From an uncultured Pirellula sp. (GTDB lineage: Bacteria; Planctomycetota; Planctomycetia; Pirellulales; Pirellulaceae): DNA of 6,531 bases. The stretch covers positions 1-6,531 of the forward strand of contig CAILTZ010000573.1 in the NCBI GenBank assembly GCA_903837255.1, read 5' to 3'. A program made the translations under genes and the position numbers. The notes under the pieces were generated by a model. It was not told the DNA's origin. It saw only the letters and a program-made list of their open reading frames with translations, and made no database searches. Of this stretch, positions 1 to 5,360 are shown piece after piece (within the stretch, counting starts at the first letter, position 1; each line of letters begins with the position of its first letter).

Positions 1-153
1 CGTCCGCACGAGTTGCTCGGTAATCGGCGGGATCGTATGGAGCCTGCCTGGCCAAGTGCTTTCGCGGTGCGGCCATGAGATCCAGGTTGCTTCATGAGTC
101 TCCCACTCGGCAACCCAGGTGTAATCGCAATCGACGGCGCTGAGTTCTTTCAT
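1..153 (-). CDS. aguA: agmatine deiminase, N-terminal part (cut by left edge)
   Basis: Reading right to left from an ATG at 153-151, the frame stays open for 51 codons to the window edge. Residues 15-43 contain AEWETHEATWISWPH followed by STWPGRL and IPP. This is the characteristic start of the agmatine deiminase / peptidylarginine-deiminase-like family (AEWEPHEATWLAWPH...TWPG...IPP). The family hydrolyses agmatine to N-carbamoylputrescine and ammonia in the cytoplasm. The catalytic Cys and His lie beyond the window and cannot be checked. The start overlaps the aguB stop as ATGA, and a weak GGTGG lies 5 nt upstream, so translation is probably coupled to aguB. The neighbour that uses its product makes agmatine deiminase much more likely than a protein-arginine deiminase. 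Confidence 0.9.
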   Translation of the reverse strand, partial: MKELSAVDCDYTWVAEWETHEATWISWPHRESTWPGRLHTIPPITEQLVRT

Positions 154-1028
154 GAATCCACCCAACGCTTGGTCAGATCCCCATAAGCGTCGATGCGGCG
201 ATCGCGCAGAAAAGGCCAATAGGTTCGCTGGGTATCGATGGAATTCAAATCGCAGCGGACCATCACCATTTCCTCTTGGTCGTGGCTGGCGCGATACAGT
301 AGGTTCCCTGCCGGATCGAAGGCAAAAGAAGCCCCCCAAAACTCGATCGAATCCTCCTTGCCCACTCGATTGCTAGCCGCCACGTACACTCCGTTGGCGA
401 TCGCATGCGATCGCATCATGGTTTCCCAAGCCTCATGCTGGCTTTTGCCGACGGTGTCTTTGTCTTGGGCGAGCCACCCGATGGCGGTCGGATACAAAAG
501 AATCTCTGCTCCCCGCAATGCAAACAAGCGAGCCGCTTCGGGATACCATTGGTCCCAGCATACCCCGACCCCGATCGTCCCGAACTTGGTCTTGGCGACC
601 GTGAATCCAGTATCTCCAGGAGTAAAGTAGAACTTCTCGTAGTAGTGCGGATCGTCTGGAATATGCATTTTGCGATAGAAACCAACTTGGGCTCCATCGG
701 TGTCAAAGACCAAGGCGGTGTTGTGGTACAAGCCCTGGGCGCGGCGTTCGAAGACCGATCCGGTCACGACTACCGAACACTCTTTGGCAACTTGGCTCAT
801 GGCCTGACTGGTCGGTCCGGGGATCGATTCTGCCCAAGCGAAACGATCGTGATCCTCGCTTTGGCACGGATAAGGCGCATTGAAGAGTTCTTGAAGACAG
901 ACGATGTTCGCACCTGCCTTGGCAGCTTGCCTGACGAGCGCGATCGCTTTGTCGACATTTTCAAGAATCGACTTCGGTGTGGTCATCTGAACCAGGGCAA
1001 GATGGACCGTCCTGGAAACCTTAGACAT
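150..1028 (-). CDS. aguB: N-carbamoylputrescine amidase (carbon-nitrogen hydrolase family)
   Basis: This 292-residue cytoplasmic enzyme of the nitrilase/CN-hydrolase superfamily is close to the usual length for AguB. The family removes the carbamoyl group from N-carbamoylputrescine, giving putrescine, CO2 and ammonia. The catalytic triad is visible: Glu47 in CLQELF, Lys120 in FYRKMHIPDDP and Cys157 in GVGVCWDQWYPE. A further Glu131 sits in YYEKFYFTPGD. The strings KMHIPDDP, YEKFYFTPGD and CWDQWYPEAAR are typical of AguB rather than of general nitrilases or beta-ureidopropionases. The ATG at 1028 has AGGAG five bases upstream. The gene lies 42 bp after the nucleoside hydrolase gene on the same strand, and its TGA overlaps the aguA ATG, so the three probably form one operon. 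An 18-bp palindrome lies within codons for the conserved RSHAIANG stretch. Confidence 0.95.
   Translation of the reverse strand: MSKVSRTVHLALVQMTTPKSILENVDKAIALVRQAAKAGANIVCLQELFNAPYPCQSEDHDRFAWAESIPGPTSQAMSQVAKECSVVVTGSVFERRAQGLYHNTALVFDTDGAQVGFYRKMHIPDDPHYYEKFYFTPGDTGFTVAKTKFGTIGVGVCWDQWYPEAARLFALRGAEILLYPTAIGWLAQDKDTVGKSQHEAWETMMRSHAIANGVYVAASNRVGKEDSIEFWGASFAFDPAGNLLYRASHDQEEMVMVRCDLNSIDTQRTYWPFLRDRRIDAYGDLTKRWVDS
397..414. repeat. 18-bp perfect palindrome made of two GCGATCGC octamers
   Basis: Two GCGATCGC octamers separated by AT form the perfect palindrome GCGATCGCATGCGATCGC. It lies inside aguB, in codons for a conserved stretch (MMRSHAIANG), so it is compatible with the protein sequence. 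Three more GCGATCGC copies occur at 198-205, 940-947 and 3796-3803. The octamer is the same as the HIP1 element known from cyanobacterial genomes. No function is assigned here. Confidence 0.8.
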
Positions 1029-1033
1029 GCATA

Positions 1034-1038
1034 CTCCT
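1034..1038 (-). promoter_or_regulatory. ribosome binding site of aguB
   Basis: AGGAG on the minus strand lies five bases before the ATG at 1028. It supports that start over the out-of-frame ATG four bases upstream (1032-1030). It is one of only two clear Shine-Dalgarno sites in the window. Confidence 0.7.
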
Positions 1039-1070
1039 AAATCATTGAAAAAAGATCATTGAGAGGGTGG

Positions 1071-2015
1071 CTACTCAGAGCATTGGCCGGCATATCGAAG
1101 CGTACGGATCACCAGATCGCGGACGCTCGGTGCATCGACACCCGAGATGATTTCCAAGTCCCTAGAGACGGCAGCTTGCGGGCGTCGATCGACGATCGTT
1201 GCTCCACGCGTCAGTGTACCTTGTTCCTCAACCGCGACGGAGTGCTGGTCGCATTGAAAAAGTTCTGGCTCCAGCAGGTAGGCAACGCCTATTACCCCTT
1301 TGAGGAAGATCGTCTCCATACCCCGCAATTGCCTGTAGGAGCGGAACATGTGCGAGAGCATCGGTTGCAAAAGACCACCAGCCCGCGTGTACTTCAGTGG
1401 CAAGATAGAGATCAAATCCAGATCAAAGCGGACCTGCTGAGCAATTTCTAGAGGCAACAAGGTCTTGGTGGTCGCCGAACGCAAAACTCGATTGGCGCTT
1501 ACCGGATCAAAGTACATGTTGAACTCTGCGGCCGGAGTGATATCGCCCTCCCCAGGCACCGCTCCGCCGACGACCACGATGCGATCGATTTGCGAAATGA
1601 TGCTAGGATCCCTCTGCATGGCTCGGGCAATACCCGTCAAAGGCCCCAAGCTCAAGATTGTCACTCGGCCCGGATCGGATTTGATCCGGTCAACGATGAG
1701 CTTGTCGCTGGGCATCAGGTGCTGGCGATCGATGCGGGCCAGGCCCAAGTTCCCCAAACCGTCGGCACCGTGCAGTTCCGATTCATCAAGCACCGGAGCG
1801 TCCTCAGGGTCGGTTCCCAGCCCGACACGAGGGAACCTAGGCGGATCGAGTTTTTCGATCAGCGACTGAACATTTTGGGCTGATTGATCCGCTAGGACCG
1901 TACCAGCACTGGTCGTGACGGCAACCACATCGAGCCTGGGATCGAACAAGGCGATAATCAACGCTACAGCGTCGTCGATTCCCGGGTCGCAATCGATAAT
2001 GACTTTTCTTGCCAT
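1071..2015 (-). CDS. nucleoside hydrolase family protein with altered C-terminal active-site motif
   Basis: This 314-residue protein has the usual length of inosine-uridine-preferring nucleoside hydrolases, which cleave ribonucleosides into base and ribose. The N-terminus carries the family signature DCDPGIDDAVAL (Asp8, Asp10, Asp14, Asp15), which binds calcium and the catalytic water. SLGPLTGIA (122-130) corresponds to the family's LGPLTNLA, and AEFNMYFDP (163-171) contains the ribose-binding Glu164 and Asn166. Near the C-terminus the normal HD..AVAY..DP block aligns without gaps to residues 239-250, which read KGVIGVAYLLEP. The usual His-Asp is therefore Lys239-Gly240. The usual Asn before I/V-TP is also Asp158 here. 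The enzyme may be inactive, altered in substrate or metal use, or a divergent subfamily. It is probably first in the operon with aguB and aguA. The ATG at 2015 has no strong Shine-Dalgarno site, but the DCDPG motif position fixes the start well. Confidence 0.9.
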   Translation of the reverse strand: MARKVIIDCDPGIDDAVALIIALFDPRLDVVAVTTSAGTVLADQSAQNVQSLIEKLDPPRFPRVGLGTDPEDAPVLDESELHGADGLGNLGLARIDRQHLMPSDKLIVDRIKSDPGRVTILSLGPLTGIARAMQRDPSIISQIDRIVVVGGAVPGEGDITPAAEFNMYFDPVSANRVLRSATTKTLLPLEIAQQVRFDLDLISILPLKYTRAGGLLQPMLSHMFRSYRQLRGMETIFLKGVIGVAYLLEPELFQCDQHSVAVEEQGTLTRGATIVDRRPQAAVSRDLEIISGVDAPSVRDLVIRTLRYAGQCSE

Positions 2016-2121
2016 ATAGACTCAAATACTCTTTCGGGGGCAGCGCTCCTGATGCAATACACATGTAGTCTACCTACTCAGGCGCCTCGCGGGCTAGTCA
2101 CCAACAGATAACCTTATCAAC
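2016..2121. promoter_or_regulatory. divergent intergenic region between the nucleoside hydrolase gene and trpD
   Basis: These 106 bp separate two divergently transcribed genes and must hold the start signals for both, or for trpD alone if the operon starts elsewhere. I see no convincing -35/-10 pair on either strand, no strong Shine-Dalgarno site before either ATG, and no trp-type leader peptide or attenuator hairpin before trpD. The call rests on gene orientation only. Confidence 0.4.
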
Positions 2122-3141
2122 ATGCTAGAGGATTTCCTACAAATCGCCGAAGCAGGCCAAGACCTCTCGCCGGACCAAATGCAGCAGGCAATCATCTGGA
2201 TGCTTGCTGGTCGAGCCGACGACGTCGAAATCGGCCGATTACTTTTGGCACTTCGGGCCAAAGGTGAATCGGTTTCCGAAATGCTGGGGGCCGCGCGAGG
2301 CATGCGGATGATGATGACCCCGATCCGGACGAAACAGCAAAATCTCTTGGACACCTGCGGGACCGGCGGCGACGGTAGCGGGACGTTCAACATCTCTACG
2401 GCCACGGCGATCGTCACGGCTGCTTGCGGGGTAGCGACGGCCAAGCATGGTAACCGCAAGATCACCAGCGCCACCGGTTCGGCGGACGTATTGGCTTGCC
2501 TGGGCGTTGCCGTGGAAGCGGACCGCCCGTGCGTCGAACGCTGCTTGGACGAGATCGGACTATGCTTTTGCTTTGCACCAATGTTGCATCCAGCCATGAA
2601 GCATGTCGGGCAGGTCCGTCGGCAACTGGGTGTTCCAACGCTCTTCAACTACCTGGGACCTTTGTGCAACCCTGCCGGGGCGACCTACCAAATCCTTGGC
2701 ACCGGCCGCGAGGACTTGCAAGCCAAGCTGGCCGCTACCCTGGTGCAACTACCGATCCAAGCGGCGATTGTGGTGCGGGGAACCGATGGCATGGATGAGG
2801 TGAGCCTCGGGGCCGAGACGAGTGTGCTGCACATTCAATACGGCATGACCACTCAGTTGTATTGGGACCATCGCAGCTTTGGATTGCCCAAGATCAACAA
2901 TTCCGACCTGCTGGTAGATGGTCCGGAGCACAGTGCCCAGATGATTCGAGGCATACTGCAAGGCCAACATGGGCCCGCGCGTGATATCGTCGTAGCCAAC
3001 GCTGCGGCCGGTCTTTGGGTCTCTGGCAAAACGCACTCGTTGATCGATGCTACCAATCAGGCTCAGCAAGCGATCGATACGGGCCGAGCCCTGCAAGTTC
3101 TCGAACGCTTGGCTGCGCTTACCCAAACCGCTGCTGGCTAA
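2122..3141 (+). CDS. trpD: anthranilate phosphoribosyltransferase
   Basis: This 339-residue protein transfers phosphoribose from PRPP to anthranilate, the second committed step of tryptophan synthesis, in the cytoplasm. The N-terminal helical part (1-70) includes LLLALRAKGES, followed by the PRPP-binding loop DTCGTGGDGSGTFNIST (77-93). Next are KHGNRKITSATGSADVL (108-124), FAPMLHPAMKHVGQVRRQLG (151-170), FNYLGPLCNPA (175-185) and GTDGMDEVSL (220-229), whose Asp225-Glu226 is the magnesium-binding pair. All the main family blocks are present. Small departures are KITSAT where many homologues have SVSSKS, and Pro172 where many have Arg before T-[IVL]-FN. The ATG at 2122 gives the expected N-terminus but has no Shine-Dalgarno site. 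No other trp gene lies in the window, and its TAA overlaps the stop of the convergent downstream gene. A nucleoside phosphorylase of the same fold is excluded by the DTCGTGGDGSGTFN motif. Confidence 0.96.
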   Translation: MLEDFLQIAEAGQDLSPDQMQQAIIWMLAGRADDVEIGRLLLALRAKGESVSEMLGAARGMRMMMTPIRTKQQNLLDTCGTGGDGSGTFNISTATAIVTAACGVATAKHGNRKITSATGSADVLACLGVAVEADRPCVERCLDEIGLCFCFAPMLHPAMKHVGQVRRQLGVPTLFNYLGPLCNPAGATYQILGTGREDLQAKLAATLVQLPIQAAIVVRGTDGMDEVSLGAETSVLHIQYGMTTQLYWDHRSFGLPKINNSDLLVDGPEHSAQMIRGILQGQHGPARDIVVANAAAGLWVSGKTHSLIDATNQAQQAIDTGRALQVLERLAALTQTAAG

Positions 3142-3905
3142 GGTTGCAGCGCCAGGACCCCTGTTGCCGTCGCCGCAGCTTGGAATTTCACCGCTCCGGG
3201 ATCATAGGGAGCACGCTGGCGGATCGCCGGTGCGCAGGAGCCTGGACGGTAGTGACCGGTGTTTGGTATGTCCTTCAACGGGGGACGCATGTAAGCCAAG
3301 TACGGCGTAAAGAAGATCCCAGAATAGAATCTCGCACCGGACAAAATCGGTTGCATCGGTGGGCATCGTTCATGGCCGTGATACTCCAGCATCACATCTT
3401 CGTAGTAGGTCGGTAGATGGCAGTACGCCGGAGCAACCCAGTTCTTGGTTTTGACCGACCAACCGGCTTCTCGGTCTGGCCCAAAGGGCAACGGGACCGG
3501 GGGCGGTAAACGACCTTCGGTCGCATCCTCGGGAGTGGTTTCGGTCCCAATGCCAGCGATCGAGGTATTAGGGGTTTGCAACGCCTTGACCCGAAGTGGC
3601 TCCTTGCTCCTGGGGACCGAGGGAGGTTCCACAATTTTCGAATCCAGTGGCTTGTCCTCGGGGGATTCAGGGGGTTGCTCAGCCAGGGCTGCTTGGGTGG
3701 CTTTTTCCAAAGGGATTTTGTCGATCAGTTTTACTGGGCCATTGACTGGGCCATTGACTTGGCCTAATCCCATCCCTGAAATCACAATGACGCAAGCGAT
3801 CGCCGATAGAGCCTGCGCAAAAGCAGCTAGCATTGATCGAGTGCATTGCTTGGATAGACAGCACATTGCCATGGTTTTCACCGTCGATTCCACTTTGGCG
3901 AACAT
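3138..3905 (-). CDS. exported protein of unknown function, planctomycete-type
   Basis: This is a 255-residue protein if it starts at the ATG at 3905. In-frame ATGs at residues 12, 14 and 25 are alternatives, and none has a good Shine-Dalgarno site. A hydrophobic segment at residues 25-46 looks like a signal peptide or membrane anchor, so the protein is probably exported. Residues 50-58 repeat NGPV, and 75-140 are rich in Pro, Glu and Ser, resembling a disordered linker. The C-terminal part (149-236) carries conserved-looking blocks: CHLPTYYEDVMLEYHGHE, PYLAYMRPP and GHYRPGSCAP, with Cys162, Cys181 and Cys224. I recall similar 'P.YFED..LER.GH ... GHYRPG.CAP' proteins as a recurring exported family of unknown function in planctomycetes, but this was not checked. 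The gene is convergent with trpD, and the two stop codons overlap. No function is proposed. Confidence 0.8.
   Translation of the reverse strand: MFAKVESTVKTMAMCCLSKQCTRSMLAAFAQALSAIACVIVISGMGLGQVNGPVNGPVKLIDKIPLEKATQAALAEQPPESPEDKPLDSKIVEPPSVPRSKEPLRVKALQTPNTSIAGIGTETTPEDATEGRLPPPVPLPFGPDREAGWSVKTKNWVAPAYCHLPTYYEDVMLEYHGHERCPPMQPILSGARFYSGIFFTPYLAYMRPPLKDIPNTGHYRPGSCAPAIRQRAPYDPGAVKFQAAATATGVLALQP
3733..3764. repeat. short 12-bp tandem repeat inside the exported-protein gene
   Basis: The unit ACTGGGCCATTG occurs twice in a row (3733-3744, 3745-3756), followed by a partial third copy, ACTTGGCC. In the minus-strand protein it encodes the repeated NGPV just after the hydrophobic segment. The unit is a multiple of three, so a change in copy number would keep the reading frame. 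Confidence 0.7.
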
Positions 3906-4115
3906 CGCGTTGTTTTTGTAGAAAAAGTCGGCTTAGGGGTGCCCTGTTTGTGAGAGTCCGAGGACCGCCACTTGAGGGTAGCCGACTGTCGGTTGTATTC
4001 GGCACAATCGGCACGACCCCTGCAAAGTGCTTGGAGGAATTCCAGCGTGCATTTCAAAGTGCACCGGTTGAGGCAACCTAACCGGCAAGCTTTAACACGG
4101 TTTTGATTGCAGCGC
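3906..4115 (-). other. upstream region of the exported-protein gene, with an attenuator-like inverted repeat
   Basis: No gene is supported here; the open frames show no family resemblance and run through the terminator at 4116-4142. The region should contain the promoter and 5' leader of the gene starting at 3905, but I cannot place a -35/-10 pair. Read on the minus strand, AGTCGGCT (3987-3980) is repeated inverted as AGCCGACT (3933-3926) and followed by a run of T (3926-3922). AGTCGG can also pair with CCGA just before it (hairpin at 3982-3992). A bulged hairpin lies at 4064-4085 (CCGGTT-G-AGG / CCT-AACCGG). Confidence 0.35.
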
Positions 4116-4142
4116 AAAAAAAAAGCGTGGTTTAGCCCACGC
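4116..4142 (-). terminator. rho-independent terminator of the GYF-like gene
   Basis: On the minus strand, GCGTGG (4142-4137), a six-base loop and CCACGC (4130-4125) form a GC-rich stem. It is followed directly by nine T residues (4124-4116). The terminator lies 54 bp after the stop of the GYF-like gene and before the next minus-strand gene, so the two are probably separate transcripts. Confidence 0.88.
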
Positions 4143-4174
4143 CTCTTGTTTCGGCCAACCTGGTCCAGTAGCAA

Positions 4175-4191
4175 AACCTCAACACGAGGTT
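4175..4191 (-). terminator. possible first, weaker terminator hairpin after the GYF-like gene
   Basis: AACCTC / GAGGTT form a perfect 6-bp stem with a five-base loop, six bases after the GYF-like stop codon. On the minus strand the stem is followed by only a short T run, TTTTGC, which overlaps the stem end. It may protect the 3' end or act in tandem with the stronger terminator at 4116-4142. Confidence 0.4.
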
Positions 4192-4196
4192 GGGTG

Positions 4197-4418
4197 CTAT
4201 TTGGAACCAGACTGGGACTTTTTGAGCAACTGGTCCGACCCCCGAATATCCTTCAGGTGCAACCAATGCCCATGCGTTTTCGTGGTGCTAGAGACCATGG
4301 TTTCGGGTGCGATTTCGCCTTTCTGTATCTTTTTGACGAACACAGATTCAGCGATCGGCCCGACGGTCTTCGCACCGCCAAAAAACTTCTTCTTCATAAA
4401 ATACCAATCAGCAGACAT
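4197..4418 (-). CDS. small GYF-domain-like protein
   Basis: This 73-residue protein starts at the ATG at 4418, chosen because AGGAGGAG lies just upstream and because the domain begins right after it. The in-frame extension upstream to 4523 is Arg/Phe-rich and unlikely to be translated. The sequence follows the bacterial GYF-like (GYF_2) pattern: WYF at 5-7, Val-Gly-Pro at 19-21, KKIQKGEIAPETMV at 29-42 and a closing Trp52 in HGHWLHL. Such domains are thought to bind short proline-rich peptides, but a partner cannot be read from the sequence. The protein has no signal peptide or membrane segment and is lysine-rich, so it is probably a soluble cytoplasmic protein consisting of the domain alone. 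The strong ribosome-binding site and strong terminator suggest a well-expressed single-gene transcript. Confidence 0.85.
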   Translation of the reverse strand: MSADWYFMKKKFFGGAKTVGPIAESVFVKKIQKGEIAPETMVSSTTKTHGHWLHLKDIRGSDQLLKKSQSGSK

Positions 4419-4422
4419 CGAT

Positions 4423-4430
4423 CTCCTCCT
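4423..4430 (-). promoter_or_regulatory. strong ribosome binding site of the GYF-like gene
   Basis: AGGAGGAG on the minus strand ends four bases before the ATG at 4418. It is the best Shine-Dalgarno match in the window and decides the start of the GYF-like gene. Confidence 0.85.
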
Positions 4431-4589
4431 AGCCAAAGACCGGGTGAAAAACCGGAAAGGAAATGACTGCGGATCGAAATCGTGGAAGGCACATCGTTGC
4501 CTGCACAGGTATCTAACCATCAACTATAGGGAAAGTTTCGGCGGAAGCAAAAGTAATGGTGGCCTATTTTTTAGAAAAAAGTTCGAAAA

Positions 4590-4616
4590 GCTTCCATTCG
4601 GGGGGGAAGCAGATTT
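4590..4616 (+). terminator. possible hairpin terminator inside the divergent gap
   Basis: GCTTCC (4590-4595) and GGAAGC (4605-4610) can form a 6-bp stem with a nine-base loop containing five G. It is followed on the plus strand by AGATTTTT. On the minus strand the same stem is followed by TTTTCG. No gene ends here, so a terminator would imply a short leader or untranslated transcript. The stem is short and could be chance. Confidence 0.3.
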
Positions 4617-4751
4617 TTGCAGCTAGCGGTCGTGAGCGAATGACCTTGCTCTCAGACCATGATATCCCCTACAAGCCAAGAGTCTGCTCTTTTGCATTGT
4701 GCTTTTTCGCGGTGAACCTCGCCGAACGCATCGGATCGGAATTAGCAACCC

Positions 4752-5357
4752 ATGGCAACCAAACCCAAGACACCTGCAAAACTCCCAGACAAATCCAATT
4801 CGCAGCGCATCGTCGAAATGTTGATGATGTTCGCACCGGCCCCCATTCGACGCATCGCTTCAAGCCCGTTGGGTTCGCGAATCATTATGACTGTGGGAGC
4901 TGGACTATTGGCCACAGGCGCGATGTCGGTGGATTGGGAGAACGGTGTACCCCAGCTGAAGTTTCACAAAGACAAGATCGTCGATGCGACCCAGCAGGTC
5001 AAAGAGGAACTAACCAACCAAGGGATTCAATGGACCACGAACTCCCAAGGGGTCGTCTTTACTGGGGACGGCCAGCAAGTCCCGGTACCCATTCAGAGCC
5101 TTCCAGGATTCCAAGCAGCCTACCAAGGCGCACCTAGCTATACACAAGCTGGCCAAGGATATCAGCAAGCACCTGCATGGCAACCTCAGCAACAACCCTA
5201 TTACCCTGCCCCGCCTCAGAACTACCCACCTCAGAATTATCCACCTCAGAATTACCCGCCGCAGAATTACCCGCCACAGAACGGGCAAGTGCTTCCGCCG
5301 GGATATGGGTATGGGCAGGCCCAAGGCCAATCGCTTCCGCCGGGCTATTACCGCTAG
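4752..5357 (+). CDS. single-pass membrane protein with Gln/Pro/Tyr-rich repeat tail, unknown function
   Basis: This 201-residue protein matches no family I recognise. The N-terminus (1-40) is basic and polar. Residues 44-60 (IIMTVGAGLLATGAMSV) form a short hydrophobic segment that is probably a membrane anchor. Residues 61-118 are a compact mixed segment (DWENGVPQLKFHKDKIVDATQ and onward) and may form a small fold. From about 120 the sequence is low-complexity and rich in Gln, Pro, Tyr and Gly, with five successive PPQN units (154-177, the first four ending in Tyr) and two LPPGY motifs near the C-terminus. With the basic N-terminus inside the cell, the tail would face outward. The ATG at 4752 gives a sensible start although the ribosome site is weak. 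The stop lies 3 bp from that of the convergent gene. Such tails are often disordered or adhesive, but no function is claimed. Confidence 0.8.
   Translation: MATKPKTPAKLPDKSNSQRIVEMLMMFAPAPIRRIASSPLGSRIIMTVGAGLLATGAMSVDWENGVPQLKFHKDKIVDATQQVKEELTNQGIQWTTNSQGVVFTGDGQQVPVPIQSLPGFQAAYQGAPSYTQAGQGYQQAPAWQPQQQPYYPAPPQNYPPQNYPPQNYPPQNYPPQNGQVLPPGYGYGQAQGQSLPPGYYR
5211..5282 (+). repeat. 15-bp tandem repeat encoding PPQNY
   Basis: Starting at 5211, the 15-bp unit CC(N)CC(N)CAGAA(Y)TA(Y) occurs four times (5211-5225, 5226-5240, 5241-5255, 5256-5270), followed by a fifth truncated copy, PPQN (5271-5282). Copies differ mostly at third codon positions, so they are older than a fresh slippage event and the peptide has been kept. 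The period is a multiple of three, so copy number can change without breaking the frame. Confidence 0.92.
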
Positions 5358-5360
5358 CCA

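Larger units (their letters stand above)
4419..4751. other. 333-bp divergent intergenic region
   Basis: This gap lies between the GYF-like gene (minus) and the PPQNY-repeat membrane protein gene (plus) and should hold both promoters. No protein-like open frame is supported: the plus-strand frame from 4556 only shadows the next gene out of frame. Visible structure includes an AT-only inverted repeat, TTTTTT-AG-AAAAAA (4567-4580), and a hairpin with a T run at 4590-4616. No convincing -35/-10 pair was found, and the ATG at 4752 has no strong Shine-Dalgarno site. Confidence 0.5.

Noticed and set aside
405..1040. 211-codon open frame on the plus strand opposite aguB
   Set aside because: It is antisense to a gene with an intact catalytic triad, shows no family motifs and is Arg-rich as expected of a shadow frame in GC-rich DNA.
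1041..1062. Direct repeat ATCATTGA (1041-1048, 1055-1062) between the nucleoside hydrolase gene and aguB
   Set aside because: Two 8-bp AT-rich copies in a 42-bp spacer are likely chance, with no stem or known site.
3997..4062. Small repeats (TCGGCAC twice at 3999-4014; CAAAGTGC at 4023 and 4055)
   Set aside because: They are too short and irregular to support an operator, and no symmetry links them.
3878..4174. 98-codon minus-strand open frame in the gap
   Set aside because: It runs through the intrinsic terminator at 4116-4142 and overlaps the start of the exported-protein gene. It has no protein-like features.
4419..4523. Upstream extension of the GYF-like protein by 35 residues
   Set aside because: The extension would be translated through the AGGAGGAG ribosome site and is Arg/Phe-rich without resemblance to anything. 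The domain begins right after the ATG at 4418.
4556..5137. 193-codon plus-strand open frame overlapping the start of the PPQNY-repeat gene
   Set aside because: It is out of frame with the gene that has the membrane segment and repeats, and its translation is low-quality (Arg, His, Cys, Pro-rich) without motifs.
5211..5282. CRISPR array
   Set aside because: The 15-bp repeats are directly adjacent with no spacers and lie in frame within a coding region.
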